A stretch of DNA of 64,000 nucleotides from contig CAWCKS010000003.1 of assembly GCA_963796195.1 (NCBI GenBank), forward strand, positions 186,001-250,000. The letters run 5' to 3'. How positions within the stretch are numbered: the stretch's first letter is position 1; every line of letters starts with the position of its first letter. Of this stretch, positions 24,834-34,415 are shown in pieces. The notes under the pieces are model-generated. The model was not told where the DNA came from, did not search any database, and saw only the letters and a list, made by a program, of their open reading frames with translations. This stretch comes from CAWCKS01 sp963796195 (lineage in GTDB: Bacteria > Pseudomonadota > Alphaproteobacteria > Rhizobiales > Xanthobacteraceae). A program made the translations under genes and the position numbers.

Positions 24834-26123
24834 ATGATGAGACACAAGCTTGCAGCGACCGGAGTTGCCGCCGTTGCAGTTGCGGCGGCAGCACTTGTTG
24901 ACCTGCCGCGCGCTGCGGCGGAAGCCTGCGGCCCGTCATTCAGCGCGAGCGGGCCGGACGCTGAAAGCTACGGCGCCGACCAGGGTTACCCGCTGGGCGG
25001 CATCCGGCGGGCGCGGACGCCACGCTTCATGGTGGCGTCGTTCAGCCATTTCAGCGAGCTGCTGCACAGCGAAACCGTGGTGACCAGCGCGACACCGTCT
25101 CAGCTCGCACGCGACTGCGGTGGCCTCAGCCTGCACTACACCCTCGACGGCCAAACCTACTCGCTCGACGATTATCTTTCGCGCAATCCGGCGACCGGCT
25201 TGCTGATCGCGCGCGGCTCGACCATCCTGGTCGAGCGCTACCAGTATGGCCGCCGCGATACCGACCGCTTCACCTCGCAGTCGATGGCGAAGACGATCAC
25301 CTCGATGCTGTTCGGCATTGCGCTGGCGGACGGCAAGATCCGGTCGCTGGACGATCATGCGTCGGCTTACGTGCCCGAGCTGAAGGGCAGCGCCTATGGC
25401 GAGACCACGCTGCGCTCGCTTTTGACCATGAGCTCCGGCGTCGCCTACACCGAGACCTACGACGGCACCGACGATGCGAGCGAGTTCAGCCGCGCGCTGC
25501 AGCGGCGCGACTCGCCGGGCGCGGCGGCATTGCTCCGTGGGTACGACAATCGCGACGTGCCGGAGGGCACGCGCTTTCATTATGCCGGCAGCGAGACCGA
25601 GACGCTCGGCCTCGTGCTGACCGCGGCGACCGGCCAGCCGCTGCCGGCCTATGCCTCGGAGCGGCTGTGGAAGCCGCTCGGGGCCGAAGCAGATGCGACA
25701 TGGGGCATCGATGCCAGGGGCCAGGCGCTGGCTTATTGCTGCTTCAACGCGCGCTTGCGCGACTACGCCAGATTGGGACTGCTGCTCGCCAATGACGGCG
25801 GCGGCATCATCCCGGCCGATTGGGTACGCGAGGCGACCTCGGCGCCGAGCAATTCATTTCGCGCGCCGCGCAAGGCGACGCCGTTCGAAGGCTACGGCTA
25901 CCAGACCTGGCTGTTGCCGTCCCGCAACCGCATGTTCGTGTTGCGTGGCATCCACGGCCAGTCGATCTATGTCTATCCGGCGTTGAAACTCGTGCTGGTC
26001 CACACCGCGGTGCGCGTCAAGCCGAACAAGGATCCCGCGGTGCGCGAGCTCAACACACTGTGGTACGCGCTGGTGCGCGAGGTCAGCGAGGCGCAGGCCG
26101 CGGCAACGCCGCCGCCGTTTTGA
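24834..26123 (+). CDS. Secreted serine hydrolase, beta-lactamase family
   Basis: A 429-residue class C beta-lactamase/DD-peptidase-fold protein with a signal peptide (MRHKLAATGVAAVAV, cleavage after RAAAEA). The nucleophile motif S-x-x-K is SMAK in FTSQSMAKTITSM; the second motif, Tyr, is in FHYAGSETETLG; a C-terminal HGQSIYV replaces the usual KTG/HTG. Such proteins are mostly esterases or amidases rather than true beta-lactamases. ATGs at 24834 and 24837 are both possible starts. Confidence 0.87.
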   Translation: MMRHKLAATGVAAVAVAAAALVDLPRAAAEACGPSFSASGPDAESYGADQGYPLGGIRRARTPRFMVASFSHFSELLHSETVVTSATPSQLARDCGGLSLHYTLDGQTYSLDDYLSRNPATGLLIARGSTILVERYQYGRRDTDRFTSQSMAKTITSMLFGIALADGKIRSLDDHASAYVPELKGSAYGETTLRSLLTMSSGVAYTETYDGTDDASEFSRALQRRDSPGAAALLRGYDNRDVPEGTRFHYAGSETETLGLVLTAATGQPLPAYASERLWKPLGAEADATWGIDARGQALAYCCFNARLRDYARLGLLLANDGGGIIPADWVREATSAPSNSFRAPRKATPFEGYGYQTWLLPSRNRMFVLRGIHGQSIYVYPALKLVLVHTAVRVKPNKDPAVRELNTLWYALVREVSEAQAAATPPPF

Positions 26124-26132
26124 TTTTCTGCG

Positions 26133-27083
26133 TTACCAGCTCTTCTTGAAGCCGGCGGTGAGCGACTTGTTGACGGGCCCGTGCTGAGTTTCGTTCACGC
26201 TACCCGTGACCGTGACATCGCCAGGAAACTTCTGCTCGGCGCCGACCTTGCCGAGCCATTTGTCGTCGGCACTCGAAAGTGTCTGGCCGGCGACAAGGCT
26301 GGTGCCGGTCTGGTTGACGCTGAATTTGGCGGATCGTTCGATCTCAAGCGTGCGGTTTTCCTGCGCGCTCGAACTGGCCAGCGGCGCCGGCGCCGGCTGG
26401 GTCAGGCGATAGGCGTTCTGCAGCGTCACCGAATAGGCGTTGTCGGCGAGCGGCACCGATCGCGACAGCGTGGTGCCGAACTTGCCCTGGTCGGTGCCGC
26501 TATCCATGCTCACATCGACCGCCGTCTTGTCCCAGACGTGCGGCACGCCGGGTCCGGTCATCGAGGCCCAGGCCGTGCCGGAAGAACTCTTCGGCGTGTC
26601 ACCCGACAGCATCTTGTCGGACAGGCTGTCGGCCAAGGTGGCGGCAGGCGCCTTCGCCAGGTTCATATTGGCGCCGACGCGCGTGTCGAGGAACGGGCTG
26701 ACCTCGCTCTTGACCGCGACCGCCGAGGTGCCATTGCCATTGTCGTTGCGCGACCAGGCTGAGCCATCGGGTCGCCTTGCACGCGGACCTGCAGTGCGCA
26801 ATGTCTTGTTCGGAGCGTCGGGGAGCTTGCCGAGTTCGCTCCAGTCCGGCTCGGCCTGCGTCGCCGCTGGATCGACTGTCGCGGTGATGGCTGGATCGGC
26901 GGCTTCTTCGGTCTGCGGCGCCTCGCGCGGCACGATCTGCGCCCAGGCATCATGCGATTGGTCGGCGGGCTTGTCGGCCTGCTTGTCATCCTGCGCGCGT
27001 GCATTCGAACTTGCGCCGAGCGCCAGCGCGCCACAGACGAGACCGATCAAAGCAAGCCTGAATCGTGGTCCGTCGCCGGTCAT
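26133..27083 (-). CDS. Hypothetical secreted, possibly outer-membrane protein
   Basis: A 316-residue protein from ATG 27083 with a signal peptide (LALIGLVCGALALGASS, cleavage near ARAQ). An Asp/Ala/Pro-rich disordered region covers about residues 32-105. The second half has short alternating polar/hydrophobic strands (FGTTLSRSVPLADNAYSVTL; RSAKFSVNQTGTSLVAGQ) and the chain ends in a terminal Trp (GFKKSW), which suggests a beta-rich outer membrane or periplasmic protein. No named family. Confidence 0.65.
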   Translation of the reverse strand: MTGDGPRFRLALIGLVCGALALGASSNARAQDDKQADKPADQSHDAWAQIVPREAPQTEEAADPAITATVDPAATQAEPDWSELGKLPDAPNKTLRTAGPRARRPDGSAWSRNDNGNGTSAVAVKSEVSPFLDTRVGANMNLAKAPAATLADSLSDKMLSGDTPKSSSGTAWASMTGPGVPHVWDKTAVDVSMDSGTDQGKFGTTLSRSVPLADNAYSVTLQNAYRLTQPAPAPLASSSAQENRTLEIERSAKFSVNQTGTSLVAGQTLSSADDKWLGKVGAEQKFPGDVTVTGSVNETQHGPVNKSLTAGFKKSW

Positions 27084-27220
27084 TTCCATCAGCACAAATG
27101 CTAATTTCTGCTGATGACCGATTGGCTATCGCATTGTGTTGCAAGTGTGGCGGAGCATATGTCCCAGGAGATGAGGGACGAGGATTGACGAAGAGGCTCA
27201 ACGCAACCTTGAGCGCAAAC

Positions 27221-27250
27221 GAGCGGCCCTGTGTCCCCACAGGGCCGCTC
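27221..27250 (-). terminator. Perfect 12-bp hairpin downstream of a SnoaL gene
   Basis: GAGCGGCCCTGT-gtcccc-ACAGGGCCGCTC begins about 40 nt past the stop of the gene at 27289. On the minus strand it is followed by GTTTGCG, only a weak T-run. Confidence 0.55.
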
Positions 27251-27288
27251 ACGCACGCACCCCAAGTCTTTTCGGATCGGCAAAACGA

Positions 27289-27720
27289 TCAGCAGACCGA
27301 CGGCAGATTGATCGGCCGGCCGAGCGTCTGCTCGACGAGGTCGAACGTATCCATCACCACGCGCACCTTGGCGAGGCGGCCCTGGGAGAAGCCCACGAAG
27401 TTGGCCAGCCGCAAGCTGATCGGCTTGTCATTGTCGTTTGCCGTCAGTGAGCACTTCACCAGTGTCGAGGCGGTATCGTCGCCAAGCACGGTAACCTCTC
27501 GGTCGAACCGGTTCAGCCGAAAATTGTCGGCGATCTGCATGAGAACATCGATCACCGCTTCCTTGCCCTGGCGTGCGCCAAGGAACGGAAACATGTCGAT
27601 CGGACCGAAGATCGCCCAGTCGACTTCATCGTCAAGCAGCGCCGCGATGTGATCGGTCTCGCGGTCTTCGATCGCCTGACGCAACGCACGTGCAAAGGCC
27701 CAGAGGCTGTGCTCCGCCAT
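27289..27720 (-). CDS. SnoaL/NTF2-like protein (paralogue 1 of 4)
   Basis: A 143-residue cone-fold protein from ATG 27720 (MAEHSLWAFARAL). The pattern DDEVDWAIFGPIDMFPFLGARQGKEAV is shared with the three later paralogues at 29.6-31.3 kb. SnoaL-like folds include polyketide cyclases, limonene epoxide hydrolases and many proteins of unknown role; no catalytic site can be assigned. It lies divergent to the hydrolase at 28189. Confidence 0.8.
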   Translation of the reverse strand: MAEHSLWAFARALRQAIEDRETDHIAALLDDEVDWAIFGPIDMFPFLGARQGKEAVIDVLMQIADNFRLNRFDREVTVLGDDTASTLVKCSLTANDNDKPISLRLANFVGFSQGRLAKVRVVMDTFDLVEQTLGRPINLPSVC

Positions 27721-28188
27721 CTCAGTGTTCCAGATTTTTGAGTTATCGGGACAGCAAACGGCCCAGGGGGCGCCCGCGTTGGCGCCGTGCCAGAGTGCTG
27801 GCAGTTCAAAATTTCCGATGCTCAACTAGGGGTGTCACGGAAAGTTCGCAATAGGTTATGTTGCATGGCACAATTGCGCCGACGCGTTGAACCTTTGTTA
27901 GCTAATTCAAGACGTTGGCCTTCTGATCCAAAAGTCGACACGGCGGTCTGATGCGCAGAAATGGTGCATTGCACCCTGCGCGCTGCGAGATTCCATAGGC
28001 GGCACAGGTCGGTTCGCGCCAGAGGTTCTGGTCTGCAATCCAGGTTGGTCCGGAAATGCGAGCCTGGTTTAAGCTCATCGCGCTTGCCTCGCGGCTTCGC
28101 AGCGTGACATGAGTCCTGACGCCGCGAGCCAATCGCCAAAATCCAAAGCCAAAGCCGAACAGTAGCAAACAATCCGGGAGACTCCTTG
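27721..28188. other. Divergent intergenic region
   Basis: No gene is supported. It carries the promoters of the leftward SnoaL gene and the rightward hydrolase. No clear palindrome or promoter consensus was recognised. Confidence 0.5.
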
Positions 28189-29478
28189 ATGTCCGCGCAA
28201 AGCCTGAACGTCGTGTCCGCAACCTCGGCCTCGCCTGAAAGCGCCGGGATGTCGGAGGCCCGCCTGCAGCGGCTCGAGGAGCATCTGAAGCGCAACTACA
28301 TCGACAACGGCCGTTTCCCGTGCAGCCACACGCTGGTCTATCGCCGCGGCAAGGTCGTGCACTCGGCGCTGCAGGGCCTCGCCGACGTCGAGCGCAATGC
28401 TGCGGTCAAGGACGACACCATCTTCCGCATCTATTCGATGAGCAAGCCGATCACCTCGGTCGCCTTCATGATGCTGGTCGAGGAGGGCAAGGTCGCGCTC
28501 GACGAGCCGGTCGCAAAGTACATTCCGGAGTGGCGCAACCTCGCGGTTTATGTCGGCGGCATGCCGACGCTCGGTGCGCAGCCCGGTGGCCCGCCGCGCT
28601 TCATCACCAGGCCGACCGCGCGGCCGATGCAGATCGTCGACCTGCTTCGCCACACCTCGGGTCTGACCTACGGCTTCCAGAACCGCACCAATGTCGATGC
28701 CGCCTATCGCTCGCTGAAGATCGGCGAGATCGGGCTTGCCGGCACGCTGCAGTCGATGATCGAAGGCGTGGCCGCGCTGCCGCTTGAGTTCTCGCCGGGC
28801 GAAGCCTGGAATTATTCGATCTCGACCGACGTGCTCGGCTACCTGATCGGCAAGATTTCCGGCAAGCCGTTCGAGCAGTTCCTCAAGGAGCGCATCTTCG
28901 ATCCGCTCGGCATGGTCGACACTGGCTTCCATGTGCCGGCTGACAAGGCGCATCGCTTCGCCGCCTGCTACTCCGCCGACGGCAAGGGCGGCAAGGCCCT
29001 GCAGGATGATCCGGCCAAGAGCCCGTACCTGAAGCCGCCGACCTTCGTCTCCGGCGGCGGCGGTCTGGTCTCGACGACCGCGGACTACCTGAAGTTCTGC
29101 CGCATGCTGCTCGGCCGCGGCGCGCTCGGCAACGCGCGGTTGCTGTCGCCGAAGACGCTGGCGCTGATGACGAGCAATCATCTGCCCGGCAACAAGACGC
29201 TGCCCGAGCTGTCACGCTCGCTGTTCAGCGAAGCGACCTACGATGGCGTCGGTTTCGGTCTTGGCTTTGCCGTGACAATGGATCCCGCGCGGACAATGAT
29301 CCCCGGCAGCGCCGGCGAGTATTGGTGGGGCGGCGCGGCGACGACGTCGTTCTGGGTCGATCCGGCCGAAGATCTTGCCGTCGTGTTCATGACGCAGAAC
29401 CTGCCGTCGGGCGCCTATCCGGTTCGCCGCGAGCTGCGCACGCTGGTCTACTCGGCGATCACCGAGAGCAATCTGTGA
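28189..29478 (+). CDS. Cytoplasmic serine hydrolase, beta-lactamase family
   Basis: A 429-residue protein from ATG 28189; GGGAG lies about 10 nt upstream. The nucleophile motif is SMSK in FRIYSMSKPITSV and the catalytic Tyr is in WNYSISTDVLGYLIG; near the end GEYWWGGAATTSFWVD replaces the KTG box. It has no signal peptide. This pattern fits EstB-type class C esterases. It lies among four SnoaL-like genes, so a shared substrate is conceivable but unproven. Confidence 0.87.
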   Translation: MSAQSLNVVSATSASPESAGMSEARLQRLEEHLKRNYIDNGRFPCSHTLVYRRGKVVHSALQGLADVERNAAVKDDTIFRIYSMSKPITSVAFMMLVEEGKVALDEPVAKYIPEWRNLAVYVGGMPTLGAQPGGPPRFITRPTARPMQIVDLLRHTSGLTYGFQNRTNVDAAYRSLKIGEIGLAGTLQSMIEGVAALPLEFSPGEAWNYSISTDVLGYLIGKISGKPFEQFLKERIFDPLGMVDTGFHVPADKAHRFAACYSADGKGGKALQDDPAKSPYLKPPTFVSGGGGLVSTTADYLKFCRMLLGRGALGNARLLSPKTLALMTSNHLPGNKTLPELSRSLFSEATYDGVGFGLGFAVTMDPARTMIPGSAGEYWWGGAATTSFWVDPAEDLAVVFMTQNLPSGAYPVRRELRTLVYSAITESNL

Positions 29479-29483
29479 GGACG

Positions 29484-29621
29484 GTCGTCCCCGCGCAAGC
29501 GGGGACCCATACTCCGCAGCAAACGTGAGACGGCGGACGCGCTTCAAAAGTTCTTCCGGAGCGGTGTTTGAATTAAGCAACCAGCACAGGGGCTATGGGT
29601 CCCCGCCTGCGCGGGGACGAC
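29484..29621. repeat. 138-bp element with inverted GTCGTCCCCGC arms
   Basis: The left arm (29484-29511) reads GTCGTCCCCGCGCAAGCGGG, then GACCCATA; the right arm (29594-29621) is its near-perfect inverse, TATGGGTCCCCGCCTGCGCG, then GGGACGAC. Each arm is also a small hairpin. A related element in the opposite orientation lies at 56492-56632. Confidence 0.8.
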
Positions 29622-29633
29622 AGCTGCTGTTGC

Positions 29634-30095
29634 TTACTCCGCCGGCGCTAGCGTCATGCGCGCGCGGATGTTCTGGCGGATATCTTCGATCACCTCGCGC
29701 TCGAGCACCTGCTGTACGAGGTCGAACGAATCCAGGAACTGGCGCTGCTCGATGATCAGTCCGTTGCGCAGCGTGTAGAAGTCAGCCGACAGAAACTCGA
29801 TCATCCGGTCGTTGGATCGCTTGCGCAAATGCACGCGGATGATGGTCGCGACGCGATCGCCGTCGGCGGCGACGAACAGCACGTCGTGACGCATCGAGGC
29901 GTAGCGCTTCTGGACTGCGGTCAGCGTCTCGGCGATCTCCGACTTGCCGTGCCGCGCGCCGAGATGCGGAAAAATCTCCACCGGCACGTGGCCGACGAAA
30001 TCGAATTCGTCGTCGAGGAAGGTCAAGGCCTTCGCGACATCCCTCGCGTAGATCGCGTTCAGGAAGCCCAGAACATGTTCTCGGGCCTGGCTCAT
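29634..30095 (-). CDS. SnoaL/NTF2-like protein (paralogue 2 of 4)
   Basis: A 153-residue cone-fold protein (MSQAREHVLGFLNAIYARD). It has the shared core DDEFDFVGHVPVEIFPHLGA, then RHGKSEI, and a C-terminal FLDSFDLVQQVLEREV that recurs in all four copies. Its function is unknown. It is separated from paralogue 3 by about 190 bp, all on the minus strand. Confidence 0.82.
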   Translation of the reverse strand: MSQAREHVLGFLNAIYARDVAKALTFLDDEFDFVGHVPVEIFPHLGARHGKSEIAETLTAVQKRYASMRHDVLFVAADGDRVATIIRVHLRKRSNDRMIEFLSADFYTLRNGLIIEQRQFLDSFDLVQQVLEREVIEDIRQNIRARMTLAPAE

Positions 30096-30283
30096 CGTGT
30101 TGTCGCTGTCCCGCGTTAAACTTGGGGGAACCTCTCAACTATCGATAGAAGGGGCGATCGATTAAATTTCAACTAACTTTGTATGAGGAACTCCCATCGC
30201 TCCTTGGGATTTCGCGCATACGTTGTATTTGGTACATCCATAGCGAGAAAATCGAGGCCGGCGTGCGCCGCGGCCAGCGGCCG

Positions 30284-30724
30284 CTACGCCACGGACTTCA
30301 GAATCGCGCTGACCAGGTCGCGTCCCAGCACCTGCTGGACCACGTCGAACGAGTCGTTGAACTGCCGGTAGGTCAGGATCTTGCCATCGCGCAACGTGAA
30401 GAAGTTGCCGATGTCGAGCCGGATCACGCGCTGGGTGTCCCGGCTTTGCATCCGCAACACCAGCGTCACCGCGACGCGATCGCCATCCGCTGCGATGAAG
30501 CCGACTTGATGATCAAGCACCTGATGAAGTGCATGCAAGCCGACGAGGGTTTGCCTCATCTCCGCCTTGCCCTTCTTCTGGCCGAGCGTCGGAAACAGCT
30601 CGACCGGGGCGTAACAGACGAAATCGATGTCGTCGTCGTAGAACGTAGCCGCACGTTCGATGTCGCCCGCGTAGCAGGCGTCGAGATAATCGAGGATCAC
30701 CTGGCGCGAATTGCTCTCTGCCAT
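30284..30724 (-). CDS. SnoaL/NTF2-like protein (paralogue 3 of 4)
   Basis: A 146-residue paralogue (MAESNSRQVILDYLDACYAG). Core DDDIDFVCYAPVELFPTLGQ, then KKGKAEM, and tail FNDSFDVVQQVLGRDL. It differs from its neighbours in having Gln-Lys-Lys in place of Ala-Arg-His before the conserved Gly-Lys. No enzymatic residues can be assigned. Confidence 0.82.
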   Translation of the reverse strand: MAESNSRQVILDYLDACYAGDIERAATFYDDDIDFVCYAPVELFPTLGQKKGKAEMRQTLVGLHALHQVLDHQVGFIAADGDRVAVTLVLRMQSRDTQRVIRLDIGNFFTLRDGKILTYRQFNDSFDVVQQVLGRDLVSAILKSVA

Positions 30725-30861
30725 TCGGATGACAATCGCTCCGCGAATCTCTGGTTCGATTGTGGGCCCGCACGTTCGCGAAGATCAAGTCATTCAGTCG
30801 GTCCTGGATAACAGGAATTCGACGCTGCGACGACGTAGCGCAGTACCGGGCGCGGGAAAAC

Positions 30862-31296
30862 TTACGTCCGCTGCTTCAACATGCTGGTGATGTCGCGCTC
30901 CAGCGTCTGCTCGATGGCGTCGAAGGTATCGAAGAACTGCTGGATGCTGGCGATGCGGCCGTCGCGAAAGGTGTAGAAGTCGGCGACGCTGGTTTGCACG
31001 ATGCGCTCGGCGGCGCTCTTGCGGAAGAAGATCTTGATGATCGCCGCGGCACGATTGTCGTCCGCGATCAGGAACGGGACTTCGTGCCGCATCTCGGCAT
31101 AGCGCGCGTGCAGCGCGCGCCAGGTCTCCGCGACATCGGTCTTGCCGTGCCGCGGCCCGAAGTGCGGAAAGAACTCAACCGGCGCGTTGACCATGAAATC
31201 GATGTCGTCATCGCACGTCGCCAGCGCGCCGGCGATGTCGCCGCTGTAGAAAGCTGTCAGAAAGTCCCGCACGAGCTGCTTGTTGGCGTCCGACAT
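30862..31296 (-). CDS. SnoaL/NTF2-like protein (paralogue 4 of 4)
   Basis: A 144-residue paralogue (MSDANKQLVRDFLTAFYSGD). Core DDDIDFMVNAPVEFFPHFGP, then RHGKTDV, and tail FFDTFDAIEQTLERDI. It is probably the first of three related genes transcribed leftward, although gaps of 137 and 188 bp leave room for separate promoters. Confidence 0.82.
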   Translation of the reverse strand: MSDANKQLVRDFLTAFYSGDIAGALATCDDDIDFMVNAPVEFFPHFGPRHGKTDVAETWRALHARYAEMRHEVPFLIADDNRAAAIIKIFFRKSAAERIVQTSVADFYTFRDGRIASIQQFFDTFDAIEQTLERDITSMLKQRT

Positions 31297-31391
31297 TTCA
31301 CGGCGTCGCGCTGTTGATTGATTCGCAGCTCATATACTAGCGCAAAGGAGAGGTGTGGTCTTTGACCTCCGCTTCCAAAGCGGGCAGATCG

Positions 31392-31952
31392 CTACCGCAT
31401 CGTTTTCAGCGCGGTGGCCCATTTGAACAGCTCGTCGAGCGTCTGCTGCGCCGAGGTCGTGATCAGGTCGTTCGGCGTGAAGGTCTGCTTGTCCGCGCTC
31501 AGCATCGGGAACACCATCGGGATCGCGACGCCTTCGACCATCGGCATCATCCGCAACCCTGTCACCATCTGCTTCGCCACCTGCACGGCGCGCGTGCCGC
31601 CAGACAACCCGCCATAGCTGACGAAGCCGCACGGCTTGTAGCCCCATTCGCGTGACACGAAGGTGAAGGCGTTGAGCAGCGACGGCGGCGGACCGAAATT
31701 GTATTCCGGCGTCACGAACGCGAAAGCATCGGCGGCAGCGACGCTCGCGCTCCACGCCTTGGTGTGCTCGTGGACATATTTTCCCATCCGCGGATGCTCG
31801 GGCTCGTCATGCACCGGCAGCTTGAACGTGGCGAGGTCGATCAGCTCAGCATCGAACTTGCCGTGCTTGACGGCATAGTCGTGAAACCAGCGCCCGATGG
31901 CGGGGCCGATGCGGGTCGGGCGGACGCTGGCGATAATGGTGTGAAGCTTCAT
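31392..31952 (-). CDS. NADPH-dependent FMN reductase
   Basis: A 186-residue flavodoxin-fold protein. The N-terminal phosphate loop is IIASVRPTRIGPAIGRW and the isoalloxazine-contacting loop is FVTPEYNFGPPPSLLNA, both typical of the FMN_red family (chromate/azo-reductase-like). It uses NAD(P)H to reduce FMN and may act on quinones or metals. It lies just upstream of the SnoaL cluster, same strand. Confidence 0.9.
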   Translation of the reverse strand: MKLHTIIASVRPTRIGPAIGRWFHDYAVKHGKFDAELIDLATFKLPVHDEPEHPRMGKYVHEHTKAWSASVAAADAFAFVTPEYNFGPPPSLLNAFTFVSREWGYKPCGFVSYGGLSGGTRAVQVAKQMVTGLRMMPMVEGVAIPMVFPMLSADKQTFTPNDLITTSAQQTLDELFKWATALKTMR

Positions 31953-32116
31953 GGCTGATCCTGGGTGATGCTGAGGAGGGAAGGAACCTTAACGATAGCG
32001 CAGGACGGCTGGCGGGGACAGGCGGCGGATAAGCCGGCGAGTGAACCGAATCTTGGCCGCCGGAGTTTATGAGGCGGCGCCAACCCTCGGCTCCGAACAA
32101 GACGCAGGCTAAACCG

Positions 32117-33246
32117 ATGCGATCACACTGGCTTTTGGGAATAGCACTGGCCGTCGCGGCCTGTGTTCTTGCAGGCGCGCCGCCGGCGCGCGCCGAGGCA
32201 TTGACGCCTGAGGCCAACAAGCCTGTGCACTTTCCCGAAGGTACCTGGGCCGCGGTGCCGCAGGTCGGCCCCGACGGCAAGGTCCGCCAATGCGTGCTGG
32301 TCGCGTTCCGCAACCGCACCGGCGACCATGGCACGGTCGAGACCCGCTTCAGCTTCACCATCGGTCGCGGCGCAGGCTTTGCCATCAACCTGACCGACGA
32401 TGCCCTGCCGGCGGAGCAAGTCCTCGATGACGAGGCCGAGGTGCTGATCGACGGCAAATCCTTTCCCGCGGTCGCTTTCACGCTCGGCCCGATGGCGCCG
32501 GCAAGATCGCTCGCGGTGCATCCGGGCGACGCCGCCGGCGCGGTGGCCGCGCTCGGCAAGGCGAAGCAGCTGACGCTGCGCAGCGACGGCGCCGGCATCG
32601 ACAGCGGTGCCATCACGTTGCGCCTGCCGAACGATGCGCTCGCCTACCTGAAGAGCTGCGGCAAGTTGTTCGACATCGCGATCGACCATCCGACCGATCC
32701 CAACGCGCCGGACATGCCGGTGCCGCGGCCGCGCTCGCCGCGCGTCGCGATGTTGCAGCCGACCGCGACGACCGGGATCCCGGCATCAACGATATCCAGA
32801 AGATCGACGGCTGGGACGCCTCCGAGCTGCGCGCCGCCGATGGCACCATCGACATGTGCTACATCCGCCGCCGCTACTCGACTGGCGCCGGCGCCGACCT
32901 GCACATGATTGTGACCGCGCTGCTGGTCGGTCGCACCGGCGGGCTGCGCGTGCTGCTGAAGGACAGCAGTCTCCACCTGACAGAGGGGCAGGACCTTGAG
33001 GCTACGCTGCTTGCAGGCGACAAGCCGGTCGACGGCTATTCGGCGAAGGTCTTGAGCGTCAACGAGATCGGCATCTTCCCGACCCATGCCCGGGCGTTCG
33101 CGGCGGTGCTCGATTCGGCCGACATGCTCAATTTCAAATCTCCGGTCATCGGGATGGAGTTTCCCGTGGCAGGCGACGTGATCGGCTGGGCCCGCGCCTG
33201 CGCCCGCCGCAACGGCATCGCGATGGAGCCGGGAGCGGGGCTGTAG
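32117..33246 (+). CDS. Hypothetical secreted protein (frameshifted)
   Basis: Translation from ATG 32117 gives a signal peptide (MRSHWLLGIALAVAACVLAG, cleavage near ARAEA) and a beta-rich domain, then turns to nonsense near 32757. One base lost after CAGCC restores QP-DRDDRDPGINDIQKIDGWD, then ASELRAADGTIDMCYIRRRY and a C-terminus ending in ARRNGIAMEPGAGL. The total is about 377 residues. The family is not recognised; related domains occur in periplasmic proteins of Bradyrhizobium. Probably a sequencing deletion. Confidence 0.65.
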
Positions 33247-33258
33247 GAAAAGCCGCGC

Positions 33259-33993
33259 TCAATCCACGCGTTGGGTTGCAACGATCAACATCATCGGCCG
33301 CTCCAGTTCTTCGGCAAGTTGCGGCGCCGCTGCGATCTGCTCGGCCGTCGGCGAAAATTCCACGACGCGGCGGATCGCGAAGCCGGTATCGAGCAATGTA
33401 TTCAGCGTCGTCGCGATCGTGCGGTGATATTTGACCACGCCCTTGGCCAACCAGTCGGTGGTCCGCGAACCCTCGCGGGAATAGCCGTCGACCGGCCAGC
33501 TCTTGCGTCCGCCCGGATCAATCGTCCATTGCGGCTGCGCCGCGGCCATGTAGATCGGATGCTCGATATTGAAGACGAGATGTCCGCGGGCGACCAGCGC
33601 ACGATGGATCGTTCGCGACAGCTTGCCGAAGTCCCCGACATAGTGGAAGGCGAGCGAGCTGTAGGCGAGGTCGAACGACGCAGCAGGCAGCTCGAGATTT
33701 TCGAGATCGGCGATGCGGTACTCGATCATCCCCTCCGGCGTATCGGCCCTCGCCCGGCCGATCATGTTGTGCGAGAGATCGAGGCCGAGGACGTGGCCGG
33801 CACCTTGTTGTCGCGCCCAGCGCGCAAACCAGCCAAAGCCGCAGCCGAGATCGACAACGCGCTTGCCGCCGAGGGCAGGCAGCAAGTCACGGATCGCCGG
33901 CCATTCCGGCGCGCCGTCGAGACCATGGACCGATCGCGGCAACTGGCTGTAGCCGCGAAAGAACTCGTCCGTGTCATAAATGTTCTGCGCCAT
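33259..33993 (-). CDS. Class I SAM-dependent methyltransferase
   Basis: A 244-residue methyltransferase from ATG 33993 (MAQNIYDTDEFFRGYSQLPR); an upstream TTG at 34008 is less likely. SAM motifs are VVDLGCGFGWFARWA, GLDLSHNMI and DLAYSSLAFHYV, typical of the UbiE-like Methyltransf_11 group. The substrate is unknown. It follows csaA by 28 bp on the same strand. Confidence 0.88.
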   Translation of the reverse strand: MAQNIYDTDEFFRGYSQLPRSVHGLDGAPEWPAIRDLLPALGGKRVVDLGCGFGWFARWARQQGAGHVLGLDLSHNMIGRARADTPEGMIEYRIADLENLELPAASFDLAYSSLAFHYVGDFGKLSRTIHRALVARGHLVFNIEHPIYMAAAQPQWTIDPGGRKSWPVDGYSREGSRTTDWLAKGVVKYHRTIATTLNTLLDTGFAIRRVVEFSPTAEQIAAAPQLAEELERPMMLIVATQRVD

Positions 33994-34021
33994 GATGTGC
34001 TCGCTCAATGGGACGCAGCTT

Positions 34022-34390
34022 TCAATACACCTTCGCGCCGGGCGCGACGATGTCGTTTCCGCCAGTATTTTTGCGCGGCGACAGCAGGATGACGCGATTG
34101 TCCGCGTCCGGAGCGCCGAGGATCAGCACTTCCGACATGAAGCCCGCGATGTTGCGCGGCGCAAAATTGCAGACGCAGACCACCAGCGAGCCGACCAGTT
34201 GCTCCGCCGTATAATTCGTGATCTGCGCGCTCGACCATTTCTCGCCGAGCTCGCCGAGATCCAGCCGCACCTTCCACGACGGATTGCGCGCCTTCGGAAA
34301 CGGCTGCACCTCGACAATGCGCCCGACGCGCAGGTTGAGGCGGGTGAAGTCGTCGTAGGTGGCGAAGGGCGGGGGCGTGGTTTCGGTCAT
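34022..34390 (-). CDS. csaA: tRNA-binding protein CsaA
   Basis: A 122-residue OB-fold protein homologous to the C-terminal tRNA-binding domain of MetRS/Trbp111, with reported chaperone-like activity. Conserved stretches are LNLRVGRIVEVQPFPKARNP, QITNYTAEQLVG and VVCVCNFAPRNIAGFMSEVL. GGAG lies six bases upstream of ATG 34390 but directly abuts the ATG at 34396, so 34390 is preferred. Confidence 0.92.
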   Translation of the reverse strand: MTETTPPPFATYDDFTRLNLRVGRIVEVQPFPKARNPSWKVRLDLGELGEKWSSAQITNYTAEQLVGSLVVCVCNFAPRNIAGFMSEVLILGAPDADNRVILLSPRKNTGGNDIVAPGAKVY

Positions 34391-34415
34391 CGTCATCTCC
34401 GAACACTCAGCACTG

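Noticed and set aside
24834..29478. Reading the two serine hydrolases as antibiotic-resistance beta-lactamases
   Set aside because: They keep S-x-x-K and Tyr but lack the KTG box of class C enzymes; the family is mostly esterases and peptidases.
29484..29621. Possible CRISPR repeats (GTCCCCGCG...GGGGAC units)
   Set aside because: Only two inverted arms, no regular spacers and no cas genes; fits a REP/BIME element.
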